Assembly: GCA_026708055.1 (NCBI GenBank)
Contig: JAPOVS010000056.1
Span: 1 to 64,000, forward strand
Length of the DNA: 64,000 nucleotides
Source of the DNA: a bacterium
GTDB taxonomy: Bacteria > Actinomycetota > Acidimicrobiia > Acidimicrobiales > CATQHL01
Reading direction: 5' to 3'
Each line of letters opens with the position of its first letter. Position 1 is the stretch's first letter. Shown piece by piece: positions 51,862 through 60,510 of the stretch. The notes under the pieces are model-generated. The model saw only the letters and a list, made by a program, of their open reading frames with translations, was not told where the DNA came from and searched no databases. The position numbers and the translations under genes were made by a program.

Positions 51862-52974
51862 TCAGGTCCGCTCGTCGATCTCGGTGGGCCGCACCGAGCG
51901 GTTCTCGGCCGCAGAGAGATAGGCCGCGTGCACGAGGCGCAGAGTGTGGAGGTTGTCGCGACCGCTGGTGGGCGGCTCGGTGTCGTCGTTGATCGCACTC
52001 ATCAGCGAGGAGATCGGCCCGACGAATCCCTCGGGGATCCAGCGCCCGGGCAGCTCGGTCTCGAAGCCGCCGCCGGGGTCGTCGTGCGCCGACCAGCGGA
52101 CGGTGTCGGCGCGGCCGTGGGGGTAGTCGTAGGAGAGCCCCATCGTGCCCGAGGTGACGCCGTCGGTGCCCAGGACGCGCACCCGCCCGAACACGTCGTC
52201 GCTGACATCGTTGTGATCGACAGCCACGAAGGCCTGCAAGCCGGAGGCGTAGTCGAGGACGGTGACCGTCTGCGTCTCCGCGCTCGGCGCCTGCGACGGC
52301 TGGCGGGTGTGCCGGCTCGTGACCCACTCCGGCTCGCCGTGGGCGCCCAGCAGGAACCGCATGCCGTCGAGGTAGTGGATGCTGTGGTACATGACCTCCA
52401 GCTGAGGCACCTTCATCAGCCAAGGCCAGAACTCCCACGGATTCACCAGGGATTCGTGCACGAACGCGGCTGTGGGCGTGCCGATCCGGCCCTGCGCCAT
52501 CAGCGTGTGCATCGCCCGGATGACCGGGCTCCAGCGGTACTGCTGGTTCACGGCCAGCTTGACCCCTGCCGCCTCGGCCCGCTCGACGATCTCGACGGCT
52601 TCGGCGAAGTCGTCCGACAGCGGCTTCTGGCACAGCAGGTGCTTGCCGCCGTCAGCCAGCGTGCGAACCAGTTCGAGTTGCCGCCAGGCGGGCACGGCGA
52701 TGTCCGCGATCTCCACCGAGGGGTCGCCCGCGACCTCCGCCAGCGAGCCGAAGACCCGCTCGACGCCCCACTGCTCCGCCGTGCGCCGTGCCGCTGCTGG
52801 ATCGATGTCGTAGCACCCCACCACGTTCAGCCCGTGCGACGTGTAGGCCGGCAGGTGCCCGTCGTTGGTGATCCCACCGCAGCCCACGATGGCGATGCCG
52901 TGGTCGTGGCGCTCGGGAAGCCACGAACGTGTGTCGAGGCCGAGAGCGGCCGGGTCGGGGGCGGTAGTGTCCAT
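51862..52974 (-). CDS. Gfo/Idh/MocA family oxidoreductase
   Basis: 370 residues from ATG 52974. N-terminal Rossmann motif GIAIVGCGGITNDGHLPAY; catalytic EKP-type motif is QKPLSDD (CQKPLSDDFAEA), with Gln in place of the usual Glu; MYHSIHYLDGMRFL holds the expected His. The enzymes oxidise sugars or related polyols with NAD(P). The start was moved 18 nt inside the longest frame because TATAAT lies 6 nt before this ATG. Confidence 0.87.
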   Translation of the reverse strand: MDTTAPDPAALGLDTRSWLPERHDHGIAIVGCGGITNDGHLPAYTSHGLNVVGCYDIDPAAARRTAEQWGVERVFGSLAEVAGDPSVEIADIAVPAWRQLELVRTLADGGKHLLCQKPLSDDFAEAVEIVERAEAAGVKLAVNQQYRWSPVIRAMHTLMAQGRIGTPTAAFVHESLVNPWEFWPWLMKVPQLEVMYHSIHYLDGMRFLLGAHGEPEWVTSRHTRQPSQAPSAETQTVTVLDYASGLQAFVAVDHNDVSDDVFGRVRVLGTDGVTSGTMGLSYDYPHGRADTVRWSAHDDPGGGFETELPGRWIPEGFVGPISSLMSAINDDTEPPTSGRDNLHTLRLVHAAYLSAAENRSVRPTEIDERT

Positions 52975-52980
52975 AGTGTA

Positions 52981-53010
52981 ATTATATGTCAATCAGTACT
53001 ATTTGGTCAA
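52981..53010 (-). promoter_or_regulatory. Sigma-70-type promoter giving a nearly leaderless message
   Basis: Minus strand TTGACC (53010-53005), 18-nt spacer, TATAAT (52986-52981), then six bases to the ATG of the oxidoreductase. Transcription would begin at or within a few bases of the start codon. The hicA gene starts on the other strand 21 nt beyond the -35 box, so binding by HicB-like proteins could affect both. Confidence 0.65.
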
Positions 53011-53031
53011 TGAAGCGCACAGGAGGGGCCT

Positions 53032-53289
53032 GTGACTCAGTTCGAGAGAGCTCAGGCGATGATCGCGCGGTGGCGGAGGAGTCAGACGGGCGTGCGCTTC
53101 TCCGACCTGGCGAAGGTGTGCCGCCTATACTTCGGTGAACCTCGTCGCAGGGGTGGCCATTTGATCTTCCGAACATCTCTGAGGGGCACGCCGATCGTGA
53201 ACATCCAGGACCACGACGGGGAGGCGAAGCCCTACCAGGTGCGCCAAGTCTTGCGGGCGATCGCCCTCAAGGAGAACCCAGATGGATGA
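53032..53289 (+). CDS. hicA: HicA-like mRNA interferase toxin
   Basis: 85 residues from GTG 53032, with AGGAGGGG close upstream. The double-stranded RNA-binding-like fold and catalytic His are seen in RRRGGHLIFRT (H43), preceded by the helix FSDLAKVCRLYFGEP and followed by IVNIQDHDGEAKPYQVRQVLRAI. HicA cuts mRNA and tmRNA during stress. It overlaps the next gene, its antitoxin, by 8 nt. Confidence 0.85.
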   Translation: MTQFERAQAMIARWRRSQTGVRFSDLAKVCRLYFGEPRRRGGHLIFRTSLRGTPIVNIQDHDGEAKPYQVRQVLRAIALKENPDG

Positions 53290-53533
53290 GCCCTGCTACG
53301 AGTATCGCGCCTTCTGGTCCACCGAGGATGACGCCTGGGTTGGACTGTGTGACGGGTTCTCTCTGGTGAGCCACCTGGCACCCACCGAGGCAGAAGCGCT
53401 CGACGGCATCCGCTCTCTCGTGTCCGACATCGTGGACGACCTGCGCTCCGATGGTGAGCCGTTGCCGCGGGCGGTCCGCTGGGAGGAGCGGGAGGCCGCA
53501 CATCTCGCCGGGCCGGCTGTTCGGAGCAACTGA
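53282..53533 (+). CDS. hicB: HicB-like antitoxin, short form
   Basis: 83 residues. The degraded RNase H-like HicB fold is seen: YEYRAFWSTEDDAWVGLCDGFSLVSHLAPTEAEALDGIRSLVSDIVDDL. The C-terminal DNA-binding domain found in many HicB proteins is missing, so operon autoregulation would need another protein or the HicAB complex. Together with hicA this is a complete toxin-antitoxin pair. Confidence 0.82.
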   Translation: MDEPCYEYRAFWSTEDDAWVGLCDGFSLVSHLAPTEAEALDGIRSLVSDIVDDLRSDGEPLPRAVRWEEREAAHLAGPAVRSN

Positions 53534-53583
53534 CCGCCTGTTCCGCGGCGGTCGCCCATCAGAGGAGTCGTTGGGGAGGGGCC

Positions 53584-54366
53584 ATGAGCCAGGGAATGTT
53601 CGAGGGGCGCAACGCCTTCGTGACCGGGGCGGCGAACGGGATCGGCCGCGGCATCGCGCTGCGCTTGGCGTCTGCGGGTGCCGCGCTGGCGCTGAACGAC
53701 ATCGACGCCGCAGCCCTCGACGCCGTTGTCGCCGAGATCCGCGATGGCGGAGGGCACGCCGTGGGTTGTCCCGCTGACGTGTCGTCGCCCGCGGCGGTGC
53801 GGGCCGCCGTCGCCGAGGCGATCGATGCGCTCGGACCGCTCACGCTCGGCGTGACCTCCGCCGGAATCGTCGAGATCGTCCCCGCCCTGGAACTCACCGA
53901 GGAGGCCTGGGACCGGATGCTGGGCATCAACCTGAAGGGCACGTTCTTCACCCTGCAGGCGCTGGCCCGCCACATGATGGCGGGCGACGGCGGCCGTCTC
54001 GTGGCGATCGCCTCGATCGGCGCCAAAATCGGCCGTGCCGACGCCGTCGACTACACGGCGTCCAAGGCCGGCGTGTCGAGCGTGGTGCGGTCCCTCGCCC
54101 TGGCGCTGGCCCCGAAGGTGCAGATCAACGCGGTGTGCCCCGGCGTCGTCGACACCGCCATGACACCCAAGATCCACAAGGCCCGTGCGGAGAAGGCCGG
54201 GATCACCCCCCAGGAGTCGATCGACGCGCTGGTGGCGACGATCCCCATGGGGCGCATCCAGACGCCCGACGACGTGGCCCGGTCGGTGCAGTACTTCCTC
54301 AGCGATGCGGCCGACTACGTGACCGGGCAGGCGCTGAACGTCGACGGCGGGATCATCTTCCACTAG
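53584..54366 (+). CDS. Short-chain dehydrogenase/reductase
   Basis: 260 residues, classical SDR length. TGAANGIG cofactor motif, ALNDID after strand 2 (NAD(H)-type), the NNAG position reads TSAG, catalytic Ser in IASIGAK and YTASK with the proper spacing, and a C-terminal YVTGQALNVDGG. GGGGAGGGGCC lies before the ATG. It probably oxidises a hydroxyacid or sugar derivative with NAD. Confidence 0.92.
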   Translation: MSQGMFEGRNAFVTGAANGIGRGIALRLASAGAALALNDIDAAALDAVVAEIRDGGGHAVGCPADVSSPAAVRAAVAEAIDALGPLTLGVTSAGIVEIVPALELTEEAWDRMLGINLKGTFFTLQALARHMMAGDGGRLVAIASIGAKIGRADAVDYTASKAGVSSVVRSLALALAPKVQINAVCPGVVDTAMTPKIHKARAEKAGITPQESIDALVATIPMGRIQTPDDVARSVQYFLSDAADYVTGQALNVDGGIIFH

Positions 54367-54516
54367 CTGGTTCCTCGTTCAGGAGGGCCGCCTGCGCGGC
54401 CCAAACCTGCGAGTCCGGCGATGCCGTGAAGCGGGCATCTCCCGCTCGCTTGGGGGGCGATGCCGCAACGGCTATACATGTCCCCGTCCGTGCGCCTCGT
54501 CGAAGGGGAATCAGCC

Positions 54517-54969
54517 ATGCTCTGCGGCACCCATCACGTCGGTTTCACCGTGCCCGATCTGGACCGTTCGGTGGCGTTCTACTCGGCCCTGTTCGAGACC
54601 GAGCCGTTCATCAAGGCCGTCTTCGACAAGCCGTACACGGCCGAGCAGATCGGCTACCCCGGCGCCCGGCTCTACATCGCGCTGTTCCACATTCCCGACT
54701 CGACGGTGCTGCTGGAGCTGATCGAGTACCTGGAGCCGACAGGCGAGATGGTGGACGTCGAGTCCAAGAACCCCGGCACGGCGCACCTCTGCCTGTCCTC
54801 GACGGACCTCGCCGCGGACTTCGAGCGCTTCACCTCACTCGGCGCTGTGCCGCGCAGCAGGGGCCCGGTGACGATCACGCACGGGCCCAACAAGGGCAAG
54901 CGCGTCGGCTACTTCCGCGACCCCGACGGCATCACCCTCGAACTCCTGGAGGTCCCGCCGGTCGAGTGA
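54517..54969 (+). CDS. VOC-superfamily (glyoxalase/bleomycin resistance fold) protein
   Basis: 150 residues from ATG 54517, selected because AAGGGGA precedes it and the fold starts at once (THHVGFTVPDLDRSVAFYSALF). Metal ligands by position are the His in HHVGF, Glu in LLELIEYLE, His in GTAHLCLSS and Glu in ITLELLE. Members are isomerases, lyases, epimerases and dioxygenases. It follows the SDR on the same strand by 150 nt. Confidence 0.85.
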   Translation: MLCGTHHVGFTVPDLDRSVAFYSALFETEPFIKAVFDKPYTAEQIGYPGARLYIALFHIPDSTVLLELIEYLEPTGEMVDVESKNPGTAHLCLSSTDLAADFERFTSLGAVPRSRGPVTITHGPNKGKRVGYFRDPDGITLELLEVPPVE

Positions 54970-55078
54970 CCCGGCCCGGCGGCCCCCCGTGGTGCGCCCG
55001 CGCCCGTGTATGACCTGGGCGGACCGGTTGCACGTCCGGCGACGCCCCGCGGGCTCACCCGCGGTACAGTGATACCTG

Positions 55079-55366
55079 ATGGATGACGACTTCGACTACC
55101 CGGCGGACCGCCTCGCGGAGCTGCTCGCCGCGGCGGAGGAGCCATTGCCGCCGGACCGCGAGCTGCGTGAAGCGCCGCCGGAACTTGTGGAGGCAATCCA
55201 ACGGTCGGCAATGTTGTACTTCGCGGAGATGCCGGAGTCCGAGCAGGTGTACATGCTTCGGCGCCTCCCCGCCGCAGAACGCGATGCCATGCTGACCGAC
55301 CTGCCGCCACCGGTGAGAGATCGTCTCGAGCCACAGCTGTCCGCCGGGCTCGCCGTGGAGACTTAG
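55079..55366 (+). CDS. Small acidic helical protein, first of an unrecognised pair
   Basis: 95 residues from an ATG with little room for a leader. Strongly acidic and helical: FDYPADRLAELLAAAEEPLPPDRELREAPPELVEAIQ, then FAEMPESEQVYMLRRLPAAERDAML. The next gene starts 7 nt after its stop. Two small coupled genes, the first acidic and the second basic, look like a toxin-antitoxin pair, but I recognise neither family. Confidence 0.5.
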   Translation: MDDDFDYPADRLAELLAAAEEPLPPDRELREAPPELVEAIQRSAMLYFAEMPESEQVYMLRRLPAAERDAMLTDLPPPVRDRLEPQLSAGLAVET

Positions 55367-55372
55367 CCGCCC

Positions 55373-55636
55373 TTGGAGCTTGACCGGCTTCAAATCCTTG
55401 AGGCGGCTCGCAAACACGGTGAAGAGGATCGCGACATCGTCCCTGCGATTCGGTTTCCGCTGAGATCCATCGTCGGTTGGCCCCATGAGGACGCTATAAC
55501 GCTTGTCGGATTGACGCTTGACGGCCTTCCGATCGAGGTCATGATCGATGTGACCCGGGAGGACAGACCGGTCGTGTTCCACGCCAAGAGGATCAACGAA
55601 CGGCGCGAGCGCGAGTTGTTCGGTTGGCACCGGTAG
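55373..55636 (+). CDS. Small basic protein, second of an unrecognised pair
   Basis: 87 residues from TTG 55373. A strand-helix-strand chain: AIRFPLRSIVGWPHEDAITLVGLTLDGLPIEVMIDVTREDRPVVFHAKRINERRERELFGW. The ending (VVFHAKRINERRE) recalls the short RelE/BrnT- or DUF4258-like RNase toxins. This is a weak likeness. With the acidic protein before it, a toxin role is a testable guess. Confidence 0.5.
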   Translation: MELDRLQILEAARKHGEEDRDIVPAIRFPLRSIVGWPHEDAITLVGLTLDGLPIEVMIDVTREDRPVVFHAKRINERRERELFGWHR

Positions 55637-55640
55637 ACGC

Positions 55641-55964
55641 CTACAGGCTCCAGACGTGGTCGAAGGGCTTGGGCCAGCCGTGCTCGTCGGTCACCTCGAC
55701 GGTGATGAGGTCGGCGAAGTGCTCCTCCCAGCGGGCCCCGGCGGCGCTCTCGTTGTAGCGGGCCGCAGCGGCGGCGTAGTCGTCCACCTCGATGAAGCTG
55801 ACGGCCACGTCGCCCCAGAGGTAGATGTCGTAGCGCCGGAAGCCGCAGCGGCGCAGCAGTTCCTCGATCTCGGGCCACACCACGGCGTGGCGCCGGGCGT
55901 ACTCGGCCGCGTCATTGACCCGGAAACAGTGGCTGAGCCGCACCGGCTCCGGCCCGTCAGCCAC
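55641..55964 (-). CDS. rhaM: L-rhamnose mutarotase-like protein (RhaM family)
   Basis: 107 residues, the usual length, from GTG 55964 (overlapping the permease gene by 8 nt). RLSHCFRVNDAAEYARRHAVVWPEIEELLRRCGFRRYDIYL and the ARWEEHFADLI region match the family, including the His of RRHAVVWPE. Such proteins interconvert sugar anomers so that the right one enters catabolism. Linked to a sugar-type ABC transporter, it points to rhamnose, fucose or a related sugar. Confidence 0.82.
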   Translation of the reverse strand: MADGPEPVRLSHCFRVNDAAEYARRHAVVWPEIEELLRRCGFRRYDIYLWGDVAVSFIEVDDYAAAAARYNESAAGARWEEHFADLITVEVTDEHGWPKPFDHVWSL

Positions 55965-57000
55965 GGGCGAGGCGTCCGCGCCGCCGCTCGTCGTACAGAA
56001 CCGCCAGGAGCAGGGCGCTGCCCTGCGCAACCCGCTGATACTCGGGCTCCGCACCCGACTGGATCAGCCCGGTCAGGAGGCAGGACAGGAACAGTACGCC
56101 GAGGAAGGTGCCCAGCAGACGGCCCCGACCGCCCAGCAGGTAGGTTCCTCCCAGGATGACGGCGGTGATGGTCTGCAGCTCCAGTCCGATGGACGACGAC
56201 GGGATGCCGGTCCCCAGCCGGGTGGCGTTGACCAGCCCGGCGAGGCCGGCGAGCATGCCGGAGACTCCGTAGAACACCAGCTTCCAGCGGTTGACGCGCA
56301 CGCCGGCGAGTGCGGCGGCGCGCTCGTTGGACCCGATGGCGTACATGTAGCGCCCGAAGCGGTAGCGCGGGATGATCAGGCCGAAGACAACGAAGGTCCC
56401 CAGCAGGATCCACACGATGTAGGGGAGGCCCGCCGCGCTGTGCTTCCCCAGGTTCTGGAATCCCTCGTGGTTGACGGTGATCTGCTTGTTGTCGGTGAGG
56501 ACGTAGGCCAGGCCGCGCACGACGGCGAGAGTTCCCAGCGTGGTGATCAGGGGGTTGATGCGCCCGTAACCGGTGATGGCGCCGTTCACGACGCCGATCA
56601 GCGCGCCGATCGCCAGTGCCGCCAGCACGCCGACGACAAGGGGGCCGCCGTTGTCCACCACCCACGCCGACCCCACGCTGGCCATCGCGGCGACCGACCC
56701 GACCGAGAGGTCGAAACCGCCGGCGATGATGACGATCGTCTCGCCGACGGCCGCGATCCCGATGATCGTCATCCGCTTGCCGATCTCGATGAAGTTGCTC
56801 TGGGTGAGGAAGTGTGGGTGCGCCGTCCGCCAGAAGACCAGAATCTCGACGCTGAGGATCATGAAGAGCCCGGGGCCGACGTCGCTGACGGTGTCGCGGA
56901 CCCAGGCGACTCCCCTGGTTGCGATCCCGCGGGTCCCGCGGGCCGCCGCCGGCGACGGTCCGCCGTCGGGGCTGTGCCGGCCGCCGGCCCGATCGGTCAC
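55957..57000 (-). CDS. Sugar ABC transporter permease (RbsC/RhaP-like)
   Basis: 347 residues, about 10 helices. GGFDLSVGSVAAMASV, GAITGYGRINPLITTLGTLAVVRGLAYVLTD and AIGSNERAAALAGVRVNRWK are the branched-chain/ribose-type permease motifs (BPD_transp_2). An unusual Gly/Ala/Arg-rich N-terminal tail of 35 residues precedes the first helix. The start overlaps the ATPase stop and the stop overlaps the mutarotase start, so the operon is tightly packed. Confidence 0.92.
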   Translation of the reverse strand: MTDRAGGRHSPDGGPSPAAARGTRGIATRGVAWVRDTVSDVGPGLFMILSVEILVFWRTAHPHFLTQSNFIEIGKRMTIIGIAAVGETIVIIAGGFDLSVGSVAAMASVGSAWVVDNGGPLVVGVLAALAIGALIGVVNGAITGYGRINPLITTLGTLAVVRGLAYVLTDNKQITVNHEGFQNLGKHSAAGLPYIVWILLGTFVVFGLIIPRYRFGRYMYAIGSNERAAALAGVRVNRWKLVFYGVSGMLAGLAGLVNATRLGTGIPSSSIGLELQTITAVILGGTYLLGGRGRLLGTFLGVLFLSCLLTGLIQSGAEPEYQRVAQGSALLLAVLYDERRRGRLARG

Positions 57001-57764
57001 TGAGTCACCCCCACGGCCGCCTCGCTCATGAGGCGCACGATGCGGGTGGTCATGTCGTCCATGGAGTGGCTGGCAGCGTCGAACTCGTCCACGATCCTGC
57101 CGTGGACCAGCACCCCGATGGTGTCGGCCACCTGGATGAGGTCGGTGAAACGGTGGCTCACGAGAATCATCGACACGCCGCGGTCCTTGAGGGCAGCGAT
57201 GAGCCGGTTGACCACGTTCACCTTCTCCACCGACAGCGCCGCCGTCGGCTCGTCCATCAGCAGGATCCGGGGGCTGAACTCCAGCGCCCGCGCCACGGCC
57301 ACGAGTTGGCGCTCACCGCCGGACAGCGACTTCACCTTGCGGTTCGTGGGCATGGGGCTGCCCACCGACTCCAAGACCGCGGCCGCCTCGGCGTGCATGC
57401 GCTTGTGGTCGAGGCGTCTCAGTCCGGGGCCGCGGCCCTTGTGGCGCTCTCGCCCCAGGAAGATGTTGGAGGCGGCGTCGAGGTCCTCCGCCAGGGCCAA
57501 GTCCTGGTAGATCATCTCGATGCCGGCGAGACGGGCGTCGAGGGCCGTGTGGAAGTCCGCCGGCTCGCCCTCGAGGAGGATCTGGCCGGCGTCACGGGGA
57601 TGCACGCCGCTGAGGATCTTCAGCAGCGTGGACTTGCCGGCGCCGTTGTCGCCCACCAGCCCGTAGCAGCGGGAGGTGGGGACCGACAGTGACACGCCCT
57701 TGAGCACCTCGACGGGACCGAAGGACTTCTCGATGCCGTTCAGTTCGATGGCGTTCGTCGTCAT
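56997..57764 (-). CDS. Sugar ABC transporter ATP-binding protein (single domain)
   Basis: 255 residues. Walker A GDNGAGKST, signature LSGGERQL, Walker B ILLMDEPTAALSV and VSHRF switch. Sugar importers of this class often have two fused ATPase halves (RbsA); this one has only one, so it should homodimerise, as in FrcA-type systems. It follows the binding-protein gene by 84 nt and is coupled to the permease. Confidence 0.92.
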   Translation of the reverse strand: MTTNAIELNGIEKSFGPVEVLKGVSLSVPTSRCYGLVGDNGAGKSTLLKILSGVHPRDAGQILLEGEPADFHTALDARLAGIEMIYQDLALAEDLDAASNIFLGRERHKGRGPGLRRLDHKRMHAEAAAVLESVGSPMPTNRKVKSLSGGERQLVAVARALEFSPRILLMDEPTAALSVEKVNVVNRLIAALKDRGVSMILVSHRFTDLIQVADTIGVLVHGRIVDEFDAASHSMDDMTTRIVRLMSEAAVGVTQ

Positions 57765-57848
57765 GGGGGCTCCCCTGATGGCAACCGGGGCTGCGCCGCG
57801 GGATCGCTCCCGCGGCGCAGTTGATTCGTCACCGCTACCCGCCGGAGG

Positions 57849-60248
57849 TTACGGCCCCAGGTCGTGGATGGGGAAGCCGGTGTTGTCGTAGTACTGGTCG
57901 ACGTTGTCGCGGTTGACCCAGACGTGGTCGATGTGGATCTCCTGTGGCACGGCGCGCCCGTCGAGGATGTCGATGAGCGCGGCCACGGCGTAGACGCCGT
58001 AGAGCTCGGGGAAGTACGCCACCGAGCCGAGGTAGCGGGTCTCCGAGGCGGGACCCTCGTGGAGGCGTTCGATGCCGTTGGGCTCGGCGCCGTGGCCGGC
58101 GGCCACGCCGCTGCGCCCGGCCTGCTCCATCGCCCTTGACATGGGCACCGCCACAACATCGTCGAGGCTGGTCGCCAGGACGTGCTCGGCGCCGGGGTTG
58201 CCGGTCAGCCAGTCGGTGGTGGACTGCAAGCCGTTCTCGGGGCTGCCGTCCACGTCGATGCGGCTGACGGGCACGTCGCCGCCGCAGACGGCCTGCACGC
58301 CGTCGGCGAAGCCGCTGGTGCGCAGATCCGGCGCCTCACCGGCGGTCAGGTTCTGCGCCAACAGCACGTGCACGCCATCGCAGTTCCACGTTTCCAACGC
58401 GTACAGGCCCGTGTTGATGCCCGCCAGGGCGCCGGACACGTAGTTGTTGGCGCCGAAGAAGATGGCGTTCGGGTGCCACACGTCGATGGTGACCACCGGG
58501 ATGCCCGCGGCGTCGAAGACCGCCATCGAACTGTCGGCGGCCTCGCTGCGCCAGTTCCCGAACACGACCGCGTCCGGGTCGGTCTCGGCGACCGTCTCCG
58601 CGCACGCCAGCGCCTTCTCGGGGTCGAACTCGCTGTCGCAGATGGCGCCCACGTGCACGCCCGAGGCCGCGGCGGTGCTGCGGATGGAGTCCTCGATGTA
58701 CTGGGAGAACTCCAACGCCGCCCAGCCCGACACCCAGGCGATCTCATAGTCCTGGCTCGCCGAGCGGATCGACGGGTCGAACGGCGCCGCCGGTGAACCG
58801 CCGGCCTCGAAGGCAGCCGTGTCGAAGTTGTAGGTCCACGGGAACACCTCATCAGGCGGCAACGCGCCCAGGATCCCCCCCGCGGGACCCGGCATCGCAT
58901 AACCCGTGCCGCCCACGTTCAGGGTGAACGGACCACCCGGCGCATCCGACGGACCACCCGCCGGCGCGCTGGGGCCGAGGGCGTGGATGGGGAAGCCGGT
59001 GTTGTCGTAGTACTGGTCGACGTTGTCGCGGTTGACCCAGACGTGGTCGATGTGGATCTCCTGTGGCACGGCGCGCCCGTCGAGGATGTCGATGAGCGCG
59101 GCCACGGCGTAGACGCCGTAGAGCTCGGGGAAGTACGCCACCGAGCCGAGGTAGCGGGTCTCCGAGGCGGGACCCTCGTGGAGGCGTTCGATGCCGTTGG
59201 GCTCGGCGCCGTGGCCGGCGGCCACGCCGCTGCGCCCGGCCTGCTCCATCGCCCTTGACATGGGCACCGCCACAACATCGTCGAGGCTGGTCGCCAGGAC
59301 GTGCTCGGCGCCGGGGTTGCCGGTCAGCCAGTCGGTGGTGGACTGCAAGCCGTTCTCGGGGCTGCCGTCCACGTCGATGCGGCTGACGGGCACGTCGCCG
59401 CCGCAGACGGCCTGCACGCCGTCGGCGAAGCCGCTGGTGCGCAGATCCGGCGCCTCACCGGCGGTCAGGTTCTGCGCCAACAGCACGTGCACGCCATCGC
59501 AGTTCCACGTTTCCAACGCGTACAGGCCCGTGTTGATGCCCGCCAGGGCGCCGGACACGTAGTTGTTGGCGCCGAAGAAGATGGCGTTCGGGTGCCACAC
59601 GTCGATGGTGACCACCGGGATGCCCGCGGCGTCGAAGACCGCCATCGAACTGTCGGCGGCCTCGCTGCGCCAGTTCCCGAACACGACCGCGTCCGGGTCG
59701 GTCTCGGCGACCGTCTCCGCGCACGCCAGCGCCTTCTCGGGGTCGAACTCGCTGTCGCAGATGGCGCCCACGTGCACGCCCGAGGCCGCGGCGGTGCTGC
59801 GGATGGAGTCCTCGATGTACTGGGAGAACTCCAACGCCGCCCAGCCCGACACCCAGGCGATCTCATAGTCCTGGCTCGCCGAGCGGATCGACGGGTCGAA
59901 CGGCGCCGCCGGTGAACCGCCGGCCTCGAAGGCAGCCGTGTCGAAGTTGTAGGTCCACGGGAACACCTCATCAGGCGGCAACGCGCCCAGGATCCCCCCC
60001 GCGGGACCCGGCATCGCATAACCCGTGCCGCCCACGTTCAGGGTGAACGGACCACCCGGCGCATCCGACGGACCACCCGCCTCAGCCGGCGGCGCAGGCG
60101 GGGGCGCCTCGGGCGGGGCGGCCGGCTCCTCGGCCGGCGGCGGCGGCGTCGGAATGGGTGCCGCCTCCTCGTCATCACCGCACGCGGCGGCGATGAGCGC
60201 CACTGCCAGGGCAATGGCCAAAGGTCGTAAGAGCTTGCGGAGCGTCAT
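57849..60248 (-). CDS. Sugar-binding lipoprotein with two identical tandem halves
   Basis: 799 residues. Signal peptide and lipobox (LIAAACGDD), a Pro/Ala-rich linker, then a Peripla_BP_4-type sugar-binding domain (YEIAWVSGWAALEFSQYIED, DAVVFGNWRS, PVVTIDVWHPNAIFFGANNYVSG, FADGVQAVCGGDVPVSR) that occurs twice with no residue change that I can see. A typical protein has one domain of about 370 residues. The halves are joined by HALGPSAPAGGPSDAPGG. It either binds two ligands or is a very recent (or artefactual) duplication. It serves the permease/ATPase genes downstream. Confidence 0.88.
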   Translation of the reverse strand: MTLRKLLRPLAIALAVALIAAACGDDEEAAPIPTPPPPAEEPAAPPEAPPPAPPAEAGGPSDAPGGPFTLNVGGTGYAMPGPAGGILGALPPDEVFPWTYNFDTAAFEAGGSPAAPFDPSIRSASQDYEIAWVSGWAALEFSQYIEDSIRSTAAASGVHVGAICDSEFDPEKALACAETVAETDPDAVVFGNWRSEAADSSMAVFDAAGIPVVTIDVWHPNAIFFGANNYVSGALAGINTGLYALETWNCDGVHVLLAQNLTAGEAPDLRTSGFADGVQAVCGGDVPVSRIDVDGSPENGLQSTTDWLTGNPGAEHVLATSLDDVVAVPMSRAMEQAGRSGVAAGHGAEPNGIERLHEGPASETRYLGSVAYFPELYGVYAVAALIDILDGRAVPQEIHIDHVWVNRDNVDQYYDNTGFPIHALGPSAPAGGPSDAPGGPFTLNVGGTGYAMPGPAGGILGALPPDEVFPWTYNFDTAAFEAGGSPAAPFDPSIRSASQDYEIAWVSGWAALEFSQYIEDSIRSTAAASGVHVGAICDSEFDPEKALACAETVAETDPDAVVFGNWRSEAADSSMAVFDAAGIPVVTIDVWHPNAIFFGANNYVSGALAGINTGLYALETWNCDGVHVLLAQNLTAGEAPDLRTSGFADGVQAVCGGDVPVSRIDVDGSPENGLQSTTDWLTGNPGAEHVLATSLDDVVAVPMSRAMEQAGRSGVAAGHGAEPNGIERLHEGPASETRYLGSVAYFPELYGVYAVAALIDILDGRAVPQEIHIDHVWVNRDNVDQYYDNTGFPIHDLGP
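57864..60081. repeat. Direct tandem duplication of 1.1 kb inside the binding-protein gene
   Basis: Positions 57864-58962 match 58983-60081 with a period of 1119 bp (373 codons) and no difference seen in the lines I compared. The period is a multiple of three, so the frame is kept. All the chance reading frames inside one copy recur in the other, which also argues for sequence identity. Confidence 0.9.
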
Positions 60249-60510
60249 GGGTTCTCTCCTATGTCCTCGGTGCGGTCGGGGAGGCGGCGACATGCCGCAT
60301 AGGTCGCGGCACCGCTCGGTGTGGACCCGAACCTCCCCTCTGACGGAACGGCCGCGGTGAGACCGGCACCGTTCCGCCGGAGCACTGTAGTGCGCTCATC
60401 GCTCGCCGGTCTACTGCTTCGGACGCCCGTCGCCCTCGGACTGCTCGCCGCCTTCGCCGTCGGAGCGGTTCGATTGGGGGCACGGGGCGCGGCGCGCGTA
60501 GGGTTCGCCC

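Noticed and set aside
57849-60248. Two separate binding-protein genes
   Set aside because: There is no stop, start or signal peptide between the halves; the frame is continuous.
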